From NCBI GenBank assembly GCA_003553485.1, contig PWEJ01000145.1:1-64000 (forward strand): 64,000 nt of DNA, written 5' to 3'. Positions 18,881 through 28,219 of this stretch are shown piece after piece. The translations under genes and the position numbers were made by a program. This DNA comes from Halanaerobiaceae bacterium. Lineage in GTDB: Bacteria > Bacillota > Halanaerobiia > Halanaerobiales > Halarsenatibacteraceae. Below the pieces are notes generated by a model that saw nothing but the letters and a program-made list of their open reading frames with translations, was not told the DNA's origin and searched no databases. Positions within the stretch are counted from its first letter, which is position 1; every line of letters starts with the position of its first letter.

Positions 18881-19432
18881 ATGCAGGAGAATCAAAAACT
18901 AGGGAGCAGAATCAGGAAGATGCGCCGCTCTCATAATATGAGCCTGGCAGATTTAGCTGATAAAATCAGCAAAACTTCCAGTTATCTCAGCCAGGTGGAA
19001 AGAGGTCTGGCTGAGCCTTCAATTACAGCTTTAAGAGAGATATCCAAGGCTTTAGAAGTCCCTATTTTTTACTTCCTGGCTGAGGAAGAGGAGCATAATG
19101 CCGTTGTGCGACAGGAAGAGCGCAAACAAATTAAATTTCCTGGTTCAAACTCCAGAGTGGAGCTTTTATCCCCCAATCTCAACAACCAGATAGAGCTTAT
19201 TGAAGCCCGGCTGGCGCCTGGCGATAGTATGGTGGAAGAACCCTTGCCCCATCAGGGGGAAGAATGCACATTAGTTCTGGAAGGAAAAATGGAAATACAG
19301 GTGGGAGACCAATACCACAGGCTGGGACCTGGTGATAGTGTTTATTATATTGCTAATATCCCCCATAAGATAACCAATATTGGTGAAAAGGAATTGGTCT
19401 TTATTTCCGCAATAACCCCGCCTAACTTTTAA
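18881..19432 (+). CDS. XRE-family regulator with C-terminal cupin domain
   Basis: Transcription factor of 183 aa: N-terminal helix-turn-helix (about residues 8-62, with MSLADLADKISKTSSYLSQVE) joined to a cupin sensor (about 105-180, with PHQGEECTLVLEGKMEI and GPGDSVYY). This layout is typical of regulators of amino-acid, polyamine or purine catabolism that sense a small ligand. It is inside the operon it may control, one base after the threonine-synthase-like gene. Confidence 0.85.
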   Translation: MQENQKLGSRIRKMRRSHNMSLADLADKISKTSSYLSQVERGLAEPSITALREISKALEVPIFYFLAEEEEHNAVVRQEERKQIKFPGSNSRVELLSPNLNNQIELIEARLAPGDSMVEEPLPHQGEECTLVLEGKMEIQVGDQYHRLGPGDSVYYIANIPHKITNIGEKELVFISAITPPNF

Positions 19433-19459
19433 AAATTAAATTTATAGGAGGTTTTTGAT

Positions 19460-20446
19460 ATGCAAACTGTTTTTCGTAATAAAGATTTTATCACTCTACA
19501 GGAATGGAGCAGAGAGGAAATAGATACTCTTCTGGATGTCTCCCTGGATTTGAAAAGGAAATTCGCTATGGATATTCCCACCCCTTATCTGCAGAATAAG
19601 ACTGCTTTACTGATGTTTTTTGAAGAGTCTACCAGAACTCGCAACTCCATGGAAGCTGGCCTGGCTCAGCTTGGCGGACATGCTAACTTTCTTGATACCT
19701 CTACTATGCAGGTTTCCCATGGCGAGGTGGCTAAAGACACAGCTGTAATATTAGGAAGTTATGGACATGCTATTGCCTGCCGCAATTGTAACTGGGAAGA
19801 GGGCAACAGGTATCTGCGAGAAATGGCAGAACATACCCCGGTACCCATCATGAATTTGCAGTGTGACCTATACCATCCCATGCAGGGTTTAGCTGATCTA
19901 TTGACTATAAAAGAAAAGAAAGAGGTCACCAGAAACTTAAAAGTATCTGTAATCTGGGCCTATGCTACCACCCATAAAAAGCCTATCTCCGTTCCTCTTA
20001 CTCAGATATTGTTATTCCCCCGCTATACCATGGATGTAACCTTAGCCTATCCAGAAGGTTTTGAACTGCCAGAATGGGCCTATAAACAGGCTAAAAAGAA
20101 TGCAGAGCAGAGTGGTGGCTCCTTTAGAATAACTCACGACCAGGAAGAAGCCTACCAGGATGCCGATATAGTTATCCCTAAAAACTGGGGTAGCTGGGTT
20201 AGTGATCCCAAGGATGAAAAGGGCAGCTCCCTATTGGATGCCAATAAAGACTGGAAATGTACCGAAGAGAGAATGGCTTTAGCTAAAGACGATGCCATGT
20301 ATATGCATGCCTTACCTGCTGATAGAGGAAATGAAGTTGAGGATTCTGTCATTGATGGACCTCAATCCATTGTTTACAGTGAAGCAGAAAATAGACTGCA
20401 TACCGCTAAGGCCGTTATGGCGTTAACTATGGGCGGACGGGGGTAA
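19460..20446 (+). CDS. ygeW: Knotted carbamoyltransferase YgeW
   Basis: Aspartate/ornithine-carbamoyltransferase-fold protein (328 aa) with the carbamoyl-phosphate motif FEESTRTRNSMEAG, HPMQGLADLLT, and the C-terminal MHALPADRG. These motifs and the neighbouring ygeY identify the YgeW family, whose substrate is unresolved but which is genetically tied to anaerobic purine/urate breakdown and selenium-dependent hydroxylases. By family logic it would use carbamoyl phosphate on, or phosphorolyse, a ureido compound. ATG at 19460 follows AGGAGG; ygeY starts six bases after its stop. Confidence 0.88.
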   Translation: MQTVFRNKDFITLQEWSREEIDTLLDVSLDLKRKFAMDIPTPYLQNKTALLMFFEESTRTRNSMEAGLAQLGGHANFLDTSTMQVSHGEVAKDTAVILGSYGHAIACRNCNWEEGNRYLREMAEHTPVPIMNLQCDLYHPMQGLADLLTIKEKKEVTRNLKVSVIWAYATTHKKPISVPLTQILLFPRYTMDVTLAYPEGFELPEWAYKQAKKNAEQSGGSFRITHDQEEAYQDADIVIPKNWGSWVSDPKDEKGSSLLDANKDWKCTEERMALAKDDAMYMHALPADRGNEVEDSVIDGPQSIVYSEAENRLHTAKAVMALTMGGRG

Positions 20447-20452
20447 GATAAT

Positions 20453-21652
20453 ATGGCTAATAAGGAAATGATAACTAAAATTAAAGCCGAGATTGCTAAA
20501 CATGAAGATGAAATGGTAAAATTCATGCGAGACATTATCCGTATCCCCAGTGAAAGCTGCCAGGAAGAAGAAGTTGTTAAACGCATCAAAGAAGAGATGG
20601 AGAAAGTTGGCTTTGCTGAGGCTTTCATTGATGAAATGGGGAATATCATCGGTCGAGTAGGCCAGGGCGATAAGGTTATTGCCTATGATGCCCATATCGA
20701 TACCGTAGGGATTGGTGACCCAGAGGAGTGGGAATGGGATCCCTATGAAGGGAAAATGGAAGATGGTTATATCTATGGTCGAGGGGCAACTGACCAGGAA
20801 GCCGCCATGGTCTCCATGGTCTACGCCGGTAAAGCCATCAAGGATTTAGGGCTCCATGAGGATTTTAGTCTTTACTTTGTAGGCACTGTCCAGGAAGAGG
20901 ACTGCGATGGTCTCTGCTGGCAGTATATCATAAATGAAGATATAATAGACCCTGAAGTGGTGGTAATTACTGAACCCTCTAATCTTAATATTTACCGTGG
21001 CCACCGCGGAAGGATGGAGATGAAGGTGATCACCGAAGGTGTTTCCTGTCATGGCAGTGCTCCAGAACGAGGTGATAACTCTCTCTATAAGATGGCCAAA
21101 ATAATATCTGGAATTGAAAGATTAAATGAAAAATTAAAAAATGATGATTTTCTTGGTAAAGGTACCATAGTGGCTACCCACATCACCAATGAGACTCCAA
21201 GTTTAAATGCTGTTCCCAATAAAACAGTGATACATCTGGATAGACGCCTGACTGCAGGAGAGGATAAAGAGTTAGCTGTAAAACAGGTTGAAGAGGTTAT
21301 CGCTGAAGCCGGGGTAGAGGCTGAAGTGGAAATTCCTCTTTATGATACGCCAAGCTATACCGGCCTGGTCTATGAAACTGAAAAATATTATCCCACCTGG
21401 GTTTTAGAAGAGGATCATCCGGCTATTAAATCGGCTGTCACGACCTTCGAAGAAGTTTTTGAGGAGGAGCCTCTGGTAGATAAATGGACCTTCAGCACTA
21501 ATGGTGTTTCCATCATGGGTCGAGAAGAGATACCCTGTATAGGTTTTGGGCCGGCAAATGAGATCTATGCCCATACCGTTAATGAGAAGGTTTCTGTAGA
21601 CCACCTTTTAAAGGCAGCTTACTTCTATGCCTGGTTACCTGCTAACCTTTAA
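20453..21652 (+). CDS. ygeY: YgeY family selenium-metabolism-linked hydrolase
   Basis: M20/ArgE/DapE-type zinc amidohydrolase (399 aa). Metal-site motifs: AYDAHIDTVG, GRGATDQEAAMVSM, the catalytic-glutamate region VQEEDCDG, and AHTVNEKV near the C-terminus. YgeY proteins co-occur with selenium-dependent molybdenum hydroxylases and are needed in anaerobic urate breakdown; the natural substrate is probably an acylated or ureido amino acid. The operon ends after it at a very strong terminator. Confidence 0.9.
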   Translation: MANKEMITKIKAEIAKHEDEMVKFMRDIIRIPSESCQEEEVVKRIKEEMEKVGFAEAFIDEMGNIIGRVGQGDKVIAYDAHIDTVGIGDPEEWEWDPYEGKMEDGYIYGRGATDQEAAMVSMVYAGKAIKDLGLHEDFSLYFVGTVQEEDCDGLCWQYIINEDIIDPEVVVITEPSNLNIYRGHRGRMEMKVITEGVSCHGSAPERGDNSLYKMAKIISGIERLNEKLKNDDFLGKGTIVATHITNETPSLNAVPNKTVIHLDRRLTAGEDKELAVKQVEEVIAEAGVEAEVEIPLYDTPSYTGLVYETEKYYPTWVLEEDHPAIKSAVTTFEEVFEEEPLVDKWTFSTNGVSIMGREEIPCIGFGPANEIYAHTVNEKVSVDHLLKAAYFYAWLPANL

Positions 21653-21675
21653 CCAGCAAAAGAATTGATTTTTCT

Positions 21676-21730
21676 AAGGGCCAAAACCTGGTTCAATACC
21701 ACAAGTTTTGGTCCTTTTCTGTTTTATTTT
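21676..21730 (+). terminator. Strong rho-independent terminator after ygeY
   Basis: A 12-base-pair stem (21676-21687 with 21705-21716, one G-U pair) has a loop that itself can form TGGT/ACCA. It is followed by a T-rich tract. It separates the ygeW-ygeY operon from the xdh operon. Confidence 0.88.
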
Positions 21731-21744
21731 AATTTAATCTGTTA

Positions 21745-21773
21745 GCAGGATTTTATTGTTATTGCTAGAATTT
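21745..21773 (+). promoter_or_regulatory. Sigma-H-type promoter of the xdh operon
   Basis: GCAGGATTT (21745-21753), 11-base spacer, CTAGAATTT (21765-21773). Only the first -10 base departs from the sigma-H consensus. It lies about 40 bases upstream of the xdh start codon and just after the ygeY terminator. Confidence 0.6.
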
Positions 21774-21813
21774 AAAACTAACTAAGCAAAATTTATTGTG
21801 GAGGTGTTTATTT

Positions 21814-24105
21814 ATGCCGGAGAAAAAACAGGTTAACAAATCTAAGAAGCGGGTAGATGCCCGAGCAAAAGTCACCGGTAAGGCTAAGTTTGGTGCTGAT
21901 TTGAAGTTTCATAATATGTTGTATGGCCAGGTTGTTAGAACTGAGTATCCTCATGCCAAAATAATAAATATAAATAAGAGCAAGGCTGAAGAATATCCTG
22001 GAGTAGAGGTAGTCATGACGGCTGAAGATATTCCCAATAATCTCTTTGGGGTAATAATTGAAAATCAGCAGGTTTTAGCTGAAGACAGGGTTTTATATAT
22101 TGGAGATGGAGTGGCGATGCTGGCGGCCAGAAGCAAAAAAGCTGCCCGGGAAGCAGCTAAGCTAATCGAAGTGGAATATGAAGAACTACCTGGAGTATAC
22201 GGCGTGGAAGAAGCTCGCCAGGCTGATTCCCCGGTAGTTATGCCAGGAGAGGAAAACAATCAGGTTATTCACCATCCTCTTAGAAAAGGTGATGTATCCG
22301 AAGGCCTGACTGAAGCTGATATAGTTATGGAAAGAAAATATACCACTCAGTTTGTTGAGCATGCCTATATAGAGCCAGAAGCAGTAACGGTAGTTCCTGA
22401 AGAGCGCAACACCCTGGTTACTGTTTATGGAGCGGTGCAAAATCCCAATGCCACTAGAGATGCCGTGGCTAATGTTTTGGACTGTGATCTCAGCAAAGTT
22501 AGAATAATCCAGGATAATATGGGTGGCTCCTTTGGCGGTAAGGATGAAAATATCTCGGCTATGGCCTGCCGCGCTGCAGTTATGGCTTTAGCTACTAATA
22601 AACCAGTCCAGCTGGTTAATAGCAGAGAAGAATCAATAATTGAAAGCTATAAACGACATCCCTATACCATGAACTACAAGATTGGCGCCAAGGACGATGG
22701 GGAATTAGTGGCCATGGAGATTGAAGCAGTTGCTGATAGCGGGGCTTATGCCTGTCAGACCCCCTTCGTTACCTGGAGGTCAGTAGTTCAGGCTACAGGT
22801 CCCTATGAAGTGCCAAATGTTAAAACAGATACCTATGGTTTTTATACCAATAGTCCCTACACCGGCGCCATGCGGGGTTATGGCTCACCACCGGTTATCT
22901 TTGCCCAGGAGTCGATGATGGATGAACTGGCAGCAGAGTTAGATTTGACTCCAGCAGAAATTAGACGCAAAAACATGTTTAAAAACAATTCCCGCACCGC
23001 CAGCAATCAAAAACTTGACAATCACGAAGTCAGCCTGACAGAGGTGATGGATAAAGCTCTGTCGGCTATCGATTATCATGATAAATACGAGAAATATAAC
23101 CAACCTCAGGATAGCACCATTAAAAGAGGGATTGGTTTTGCTATAAGTTATCGAGGAGTAAGCCTGGGAGCTGAGGCTATCGATGCAGCTGGTGCCATCG
23201 TCTCTGTGCAAAAAGATGGCAGTATCATCCTTTATTCTGGTCTGGCAGAAAATGGTCAGGGTCTCAAAACAGTATTTTCCCAGATAGCCGCCGAGGAGTT
23301 AGGTGTTAGCCTGGAGCGGATAACCCACATGGAAACTGATACTTCTGTTTCTCCTGAGAGCGGTTCCACAGTTGCTTCCCGCAGTACTCTGGTAGGGGGA
23401 AGTGCCGTGAAAAAAGCCGCTGAAAATATCAAGACTGTAATAGCAGAATTTGTAGCTGAAGAGTACGATTATAGCGGTAAAATAATTTATCGCGACGATG
23501 CCCTATATACTAAAGAGGGAGAAAGGATTGTTGCTTTCCCAGAACTGGCGGCCACTGCTTTTCATAACGGTGTCTTTCTTTCTTCCTATGGCTGGTACAA
23601 AGCCCCGGGGATTTCCTGGGATGAAGAGACTGGTCAGGGACGCCCTTACTTCACCTATGTCTATGGCTGCCAGGCTGCTGAAGTGGAAGTAGATACCGGC
23701 ACTGGCGAGGTTAAAGTTGTTAATATGTCGGCAGCTCATGATGTGGGTAAAGCCATCAATCCTGCCAATGTCAGAGGACAAATCTACGGAGGAGCAGTAA
23801 TGGCTTTAGGTCACGCCCTGATGGAAGACCTAGGATTTTCTAAGGGTTTCATCAAGCACACCAACTTTGATGAATATTTAATCCCAACGGTCAAGGATGC
23901 CCCGGAAAATATTGAGGCAATAATAGTAGAAAATCCCGACCCTGCCGGCCCCTATGGTGCTAAATCTATTGGTGAACCGGCCATGGAATTGGGAGGGGCA
24001 GCCATTAATAATGCTATTGCCCAGGCTACCGGTCGACGCCTGCGCGATCTGCCCTTAAATCTGGAGAGAGTATTACTGGGCCGGAATTTGAGTAAGGAGG
24101 ACTAA
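21814..24105 (+). CDS. Molybdenum hydroxylase large subunit, probable xanthine dehydrogenase
   Basis: Mo-cofactor-binding subunit (763 aa) of a xanthine-dehydrogenase-family enzyme. Visible: QDNMGGSFGGKDE (Mo-cofactor contact), GAMRGYGSPP, AENGQGLKT and GAKSIGEPAMEL with the catalytic base at Glu721. The partner FAD and Fe-S subunits follow directly. Co-occurrence with ygeY, yqeB and yqeC argues that this is a selenium-dependent hydroxylase carrying a labile Se ligand rather than encoded selenocysteine; no in-frame TGA is seen. Substrate xanthine, hypoxanthine or purine is inferred from the deaminase neighbours. ATG at 21814 follows GGAGGTG; an in-frame TTG at 21796 lies upstream of that site. 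Confidence 0.9.
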   Translation: MPEKKQVNKSKKRVDARAKVTGKAKFGADLKFHNMLYGQVVRTEYPHAKIININKSKAEEYPGVEVVMTAEDIPNNLFGVIIENQQVLAEDRVLYIGDGVAMLAARSKKAAREAAKLIEVEYEELPGVYGVEEARQADSPVVMPGEENNQVIHHPLRKGDVSEGLTEADIVMERKYTTQFVEHAYIEPEAVTVVPEERNTLVTVYGAVQNPNATRDAVANVLDCDLSKVRIIQDNMGGSFGGKDENISAMACRAAVMALATNKPVQLVNSREESIIESYKRHPYTMNYKIGAKDDGELVAMEIEAVADSGAYACQTPFVTWRSVVQATGPYEVPNVKTDTYGFYTNSPYTGAMRGYGSPPVIFAQESMMDELAAELDLTPAEIRRKNMFKNNSRTASNQKLDNHEVSLTEVMDKALSAIDYHDKYEKYNQPQDSTIKRGIGFAISYRGVSLGAEAIDAAGAIVSVQKDGSIILYSGLAENGQGLKTVFSQIAAEELGVSLERITHMETDTSVSPESGSTVASRSTLVGGSAVKKAAENIKTVIAEFVAEEYDYSGKIIYRDDALYTKEGERIVAFPELAATAFHNGVFLSSYGWYKAPGISWDEETGQGRPYFTYVYGCQAAEVEVDTGTGEVKVVNMSAAHDVGKAINPANVRGQIYGGAVMALGHALMEDLGFSKGFIKHTNFDEYLIPTVKDAPENIEAIIVENPDPAGPYGAKSIGEPAMELGGAAINNAIAQATGRRLRDLPLNLERVLLGRNLSKED

Positions 24106-24107
24106 AA

Positions 24108-24983
24108 ATGAAGAAAGATATATCCTTTTATCACTGTGAAGAACTTGATGCTGCTCTTAAATTACTGGCTGAAGATAACAATCTTAAACCAATAGCTGGT
24201 GGAACTGATTTAATGGTAGAGATGAGAAATGACGAGAATTTCCAGGAAAATATCAGTGGTCTTTTAGATATAACAGCCTTAGAGGAGTTGCAGGGGATCA
24301 CGGTAAAAGAAAATCATATAAATATTGGAGCTCTGGTCACTCACCAGGAGATTGTCAACTCAGAGGTTTTGCAGGAAAAATACAGCGCTTTAGTAGCAGC
24401 TGCTGCAGCCATTGGTTCCACTCAGATTAGAAATAGAGGCACCATCGGTGGTAATGTCTGCAATGCAGCAGCCTGTGCCGATACCCTCGGTCCCCTGATA
24501 GCCTTTGAAGCTGACGCTTTGTTAGAGTCCTATGCTGGAGAGAGAGTAGTGCCAGCGGCGGATTTGGTTACCAGGCCTTATCAAACGGTGATCAGAGATG
24601 ATGAGCTCTTAAAATGCTTTAGACTTCCTCTGCCAGCTGCTGATACCTTTAGCAACTTCCAAAAAATAGGCAGAAGGCAGGCTTTAGCTATCACCAGAAT
24701 CAGCCTGGCTTTAGTGGCGCAAATTGCCGATGGTATGGTAAAGCAGGTCAAAGTAGTGCCAGGTTCTACCACTCCAGTACCTGAACCCTTTGCTGGTGTA
24801 GAAGCCAGGATAAGAGATAGAAAAATTGCTGATTTAAAACCGGCAGAAATAGCTGCAGCAGCTTCCGAAGAGATGGTAAGTATAACTGGAGAACGATGGT
24901 CAACTCCTTATAAAAAACCGGCTTTGGAGACCCTGGTGACTAGAGCTTTAGTTCAATTGAAGGAGGTGGCTGATAATGAGTGA
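24108..24983 (+). CDS. Molybdenum hydroxylase FAD-binding subunit (first set)
   Basis: Medium subunit (291 aa) carrying FAD. FAD-binding motifs IAGGTDLMVEMR near the N-terminus and QIRNRGTIGGNVCNAA in the middle (vanillyl-alcohol-oxidase-type fold), plus the CO-dehydrogenase flavoprotein C-terminal domain. It passes electrons between the Fe-S subunit and the acceptor. It starts two bases after the large subunit and overlaps the Fe-S subunit gene by 8 bases, so the complex is co-translated. Confidence 0.92.
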   Translation: MKKDISFYHCEELDAALKLLAEDNNLKPIAGGTDLMVEMRNDENFQENISGLLDITALEELQGITVKENHINIGALVTHQEIVNSEVLQEKYSALVAAAAAIGSTQIRNRGTIGGNVCNAAACADTLGPLIAFEADALLESYAGERVVPAADLVTRPYQTVIRDDELLKCFRLPLPAADTFSNFQKIGRRQALAITRISLALVAQIADGMVKQVKVVPGSTTPVPEPFAGVEARIRDRKIADLKPAEIAAAASEEMVSITGERWSTPYKKPALETLVTRALVQLKEVADNE

Positions 24984-25452
24984 GATTAAAGTTGAATTTA
25001 CCTTAAATGATAATAAAGAATCTGTAGTGGTACCTGCCGAGGAGCGACTTTTAGATACTCTGCGGGAAAGATTTGATCTTACTGGAACCAAGGAGGGCTG
25101 TGGAGTAGGTGAATGTGGTGCCTGTACAGTTATTCTCGATGGCGAGGCCGTGAATTCCTGTCTGGTCCCTACAGCCCAGGTTGATGGCCGCCAGGTGAGG
25201 ACAGTGGAAGGATTAGCAGAAGGTGATGAACTTGACCCCCTGCAACAATCCTTTATTGATCATCAGGCCGTACAATGCGGTTTCTGTACTCCAGGCATGT
25301 TGATGTCGGCTCGGGCTTTGCTGGATAAAAACACCAGCCCCACCGAGGAAGAGATTAAGACGGCCCTAGATGGAAACCTTTGCCGCTGCACTGGTTATAA
25401 ACAGATTGTCGACGCCGTAGAGGCGGCAGCAAAGAAGGAGGAGAGAGAATAA
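24976..25452 (+). CDS. Molybdenum hydroxylase [2Fe-2S] subunit (first set)
   Basis: Small subunit (158 aa) with two [2Fe-2S] clusters: a plant-type ferredoxin site (GCGVGECGACTVILDG and a later Cys) and an all-helical site (QCGFCTPGM and NLCRCTGY). Start overlaps the FAD subunit stop. Together with the two preceding genes it forms a complete three-subunit XDH. A deaminase gene follows immediately. Confidence 0.95.
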   Translation: MSEIKVEFTLNDNKESVVVPAEERLLDTLRERFDLTGTKEGCGVGECGACTVILDGEAVNSCLVPTAQVDGRQVRTVEGLAEGDELDPLQQSFIDHQAVQCGFCTPGMLMSARALLDKNTSPTEEEIKTALDGNLCRCTGYKQIVDAVEAAAKKEERE

Positions 25453-26868
25453 GTGGCTATTACTCTGTTTAAAAAGGCCCGGGAAATAATCACCATGGAC
25501 GAAGAGCTTGGTCGCTTAAAAAATCATGACCTCCTTGTTATGGATAATAAAGTTGCGGCTTTAAAAAAAGAAATTACCAGAGAGGACCTTAAAAATAATT
25601 ACCTTAAAGATAAAAATATGGACTGGCAGGATATAAGGACTATTTCAGCTGAAGACTATTTTATCTTTCCAGGTTTAATCAATACCCATCACCATTTTTA
25701 TCAGGTTCTTACCAGAAATATCAGGGAGGTCCAGGATGTCGAGCTCTTTGCCTGGCTTAAATATCTCTATCCTATCTGGGCGGAGTTGACACCAGAAGCA
25801 GTATATTACAGTACTTTAGTTGCTGCCGGAGAATTATTAAAAACTGGATGTACAACATCGGTTGATCAATTTTATGTTTTCCCGCGGCAGGAGAAGCTCA
25901 CTTTATTAGACGAAGAGTTTAGAGCGGCTCAGGAGATTGGCATCAGGTTACATGCCTGTCGCGGCAGTATGTCATTAAGTGAAAAAGATGGTGGTTTGCC
26001 TCCAGATAGGGTGGTGCAGGAAGAGGAAGAAATTCTGGCTGATACCAGTAGAGTGATAGAAAAATATCACGACCCTAATCCTCAGGCCAAACAGAGGGTG
26101 ATTGTTTCTCCCTGTTCTCCTTTTTCAGTGACTGAGGAGCTGATGAAGGAGTCGATTAAACTGGCCAGACATCATGGAGTTATGGCTCACACCCATCTTG
26201 CTGAAACGAAGGATGAGGATGAATTCTGTCAGGAAAAATTTGGATTCAGCCCCCTGGAATACATGGAAAAAGTGGGTTGGGTAGGCCCTGATGTTTTCTT
26301 TGCCCATGGAGTCCATTTAAACAATGAAGAGCTTAAAAGGATGGCCCGAACCGATACCGGTGTGGCTCACTGTCCGATATCAAATATGAAACTATCTTCA
26401 GGCACAGCACCGGTGCCAGAAATGCGGGCTAAAGGAGTTCCCGTTGCTCTGGCAGTCGATGGCAGTGCCAGCAATGATGCCTCGAATATGATAGCTGAGA
26501 TGAAAAGTTGCCTCCTGCTCCACAAATTACAGAGTGGGATAACCTCTTTAGGGCCTGAGGACGTCTTACAGATGGCTACCACAGGAGGAAGTGAACTCTT
26601 AAATCAACCTGAGATTGGCAGTTTATCTGTGGGCCAGGCAGCGGATTTATTTATGCTGGATTGTAATAGATTAGCTTTAGCTGGAGGTTTATCTGACCCG
26701 GTCTCTGCTCTCATCAATACCGGCACCAATCAAGAAGTGGATTTAACAATGGTAGCAGGAGAAATTGTAGTGGAAGATGGTAGGCTAAAGAATATTGCTG
26801 AAAGAGAAGTAGCTGCTAAAACCAATAAATTGGCTGAAAAGATGTTAGCCAGTAAAGCTGACCATTAA
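25453..26868 (+). CDS. Amidohydrolase, 8-oxoguanine deaminase-like
   Basis: Amidohydrolase-superfamily deaminase (471 aa). Metal and catalytic motifs: NTHHHFYQ, AHTHLAET, FAHGVHL, and VDGSASND with the conserved Asp. The NTHHHFYQ..TR motif and overall architecture resemble bacterial 8-oxoguanine deaminases and AtzB-type enzymes; guanine or another aminopurine is an alternative substrate. GTG start at 25453 lies 7 bases after AGGAGGAGAG and directly follows the Fe-S subunit. It would feed oxopurines into, or take hydroxylated purines from, the flanking molybdenum hydroxylases. Confidence 0.82.
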   Translation: MAITLFKKAREIITMDEELGRLKNHDLLVMDNKVAALKKEITREDLKNNYLKDKNMDWQDIRTISAEDYFIFPGLINTHHHFYQVLTRNIREVQDVELFAWLKYLYPIWAELTPEAVYYSTLVAAGELLKTGCTTSVDQFYVFPRQEKLTLLDEEFRAAQEIGIRLHACRGSMSLSEKDGGLPPDRVVQEEEEILADTSRVIEKYHDPNPQAKQRVIVSPCSPFSVTEELMKESIKLARHHGVMAHTHLAETKDEDEFCQEKFGFSPLEYMEKVGWVGPDVFFAHGVHLNNEELKRMARTDTGVAHCPISNMKLSSGTAPVPEMRAKGVPVALAVDGSASNDASNMIAEMKSCLLLHKLQSGITSLGPEDVLQMATTGGSELLNQPEIGSLSVGQAADLFMLDCNRLALAGGLSDPVSALINTGTNQEVDLTMVAGEIVVEDGRLKNIAEREVAAKTNKLAEKMLASKADH

Positions 26869-26884
26869 AGTTAGGAGGTCTAAT

Positions 26885-28219
26885 ATGCTGTTAATTCACA
26901 ATGGCCTAGTTATAACCTGTAACGAAGAAGATGATGTTATTGAGGCAGGAGCAGTTTTGATGGCTGGCGATGAGATTAAAGAGGTGGGCTCCTCAGAGGA
27001 TTTACTGGAGCGCTATCCAGAAGCTGAAAGAATAGATGCTGAAAAAAATATTGTTATGCCGGGGTTAATAAATGCCCACATGCATTTATATAGCACCTTT
27101 GCCCGGGGTATGGATTTAAAGACTGACCAGCCTCCCAAGAACTTTCTGGAGATATTAGAGAAACTATGGTGGAGGCTGGATAATACTCTGAGCGAGCCTG
27201 AGGATATTTATTACAGTGCCCTGGCTGCTATCCTTGAGGGAATTAAAAGGGGTACTACAACTATTTTTGATCATCATGCCAGTTTTGGTTTAATAGAAGG
27301 CTCCCTGGATATAATTAAGCAGGCGGTGGAGGAAGCTGGAATTAGAGCCAGTCTCTGTTTTGAAGCCTCTGACCGCCAGGGGAAAGATTTAACGCAGGAG
27401 AGCTTGGAGGAAAATGTTCGTTTTATTGAAGAGTTAGAAGCTGAAGAAAATAATTATCTCAGTGGCCTCTTTGGACTCCATGCCTCCTTTACCTTAGAGG
27501 ATGATACTCTGGCCCATATCGGAGATATCCTCTCTGATTTAGAGGTGCCCTGTCATCTCCATGTAGCAGAGGGCAGAGCAGATGTTAGAGATAGCAAGAA
27601 AAGAGGCTATAAAAATATTGTTGAAAGACTGGACAAATATGGCATCTGGCAGCCAGGTACCCTGGCAGTCCATGGAGTTCATCTTACGGAAGAAGAGTAT
27701 GAACTATTAGCTGCCAGAGATTGTCATTTGGTTCACAACCCTCAATCAAATATGAGCAATGCCGTAGGAGCAGCTGACCTTCCAAAGGCCCGCGATAAGG
27801 GCCTGGGGATTGTTTTAGGTACTGATGGTTACACCACCGATATGTTTGCCAGCCTTCAGGTGGCGTCTATTTTGTCAGCCCATCAGGCAGGAGATCCCAG
27901 AGTAGGCGGAGAAATAGCTCAAAAGATGCTTTTTTCTGCTAATCCTGAGCTGGCCAGCAAAACCTTTGCCAAAAAGCTGGGTAGCTTAGAAGAAGGGGCA
28001 GGAGCTGATGTGATTATTGTTGATTATCAGGGCCCCACTCCAATAACAGAAGATAATTATTATGGCCATATATTGATGGGATTGACGGGAGATAAAGTAA
28101 TAACCACTATAGCCCAGGGAGAAGTTTTGCTGAAAAATCGGGAGGTGAAGGTATTAGATGATGAAAAATTCACGGCAAAATGCAAGCAACAGGCAAGAAA
28201 ATTTTGGCGAAAATTCTAA
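26885..28219 (+). CDS. ssnA: Putative aminohydrolase SsnA
   Basis: Amidohydrolase-superfamily protein (444 aa) with NAHMHLYS, IDHHAS-type motif (FDHHASFG), HLHVAEG, VHGVHL and GTDGYTTDM. The LWWRLD segment and these motifs match SsnA, encoded in the E. coli yge/ygf purine cluster. It probably deaminates or hydrolyses a purine-derived ring; exact chemistry unproven. ATG at 26885 follows TAGGAGG. Its last 62 bases overlap the next FAD-subunit gene. Confidence 0.85.
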   Translation: MLLIHNGLVITCNEEDDVIEAGAVLMAGDEIKEVGSSEDLLERYPEAERIDAEKNIVMPGLINAHMHLYSTFARGMDLKTDQPPKNFLEILEKLWWRLDNTLSEPEDIYYSALAAILEGIKRGTTTIFDHHASFGLIEGSLDIIKQAVEEAGIRASLCFEASDRQGKDLTQESLEENVRFIEELEAEENNYLSGLFGLHASFTLEDDTLAHIGDILSDLEVPCHLHVAEGRADVRDSKKRGYKNIVERLDKYGIWQPGTLAVHGVHLTEEEYELLAARDCHLVHNPQSNMSNAVGAADLPKARDKGLGIVLGTDGYTTDMFASLQVASILSAHQAGDPRVGGEIAQKMLFSANPELASKTFAKKLGSLEEGAGADVIIVDYQGPTPITEDNYYGHILMGLTGDKVITTIAQGEVLLKNREVKVLDDEKFTAKCKQQARKFWRKF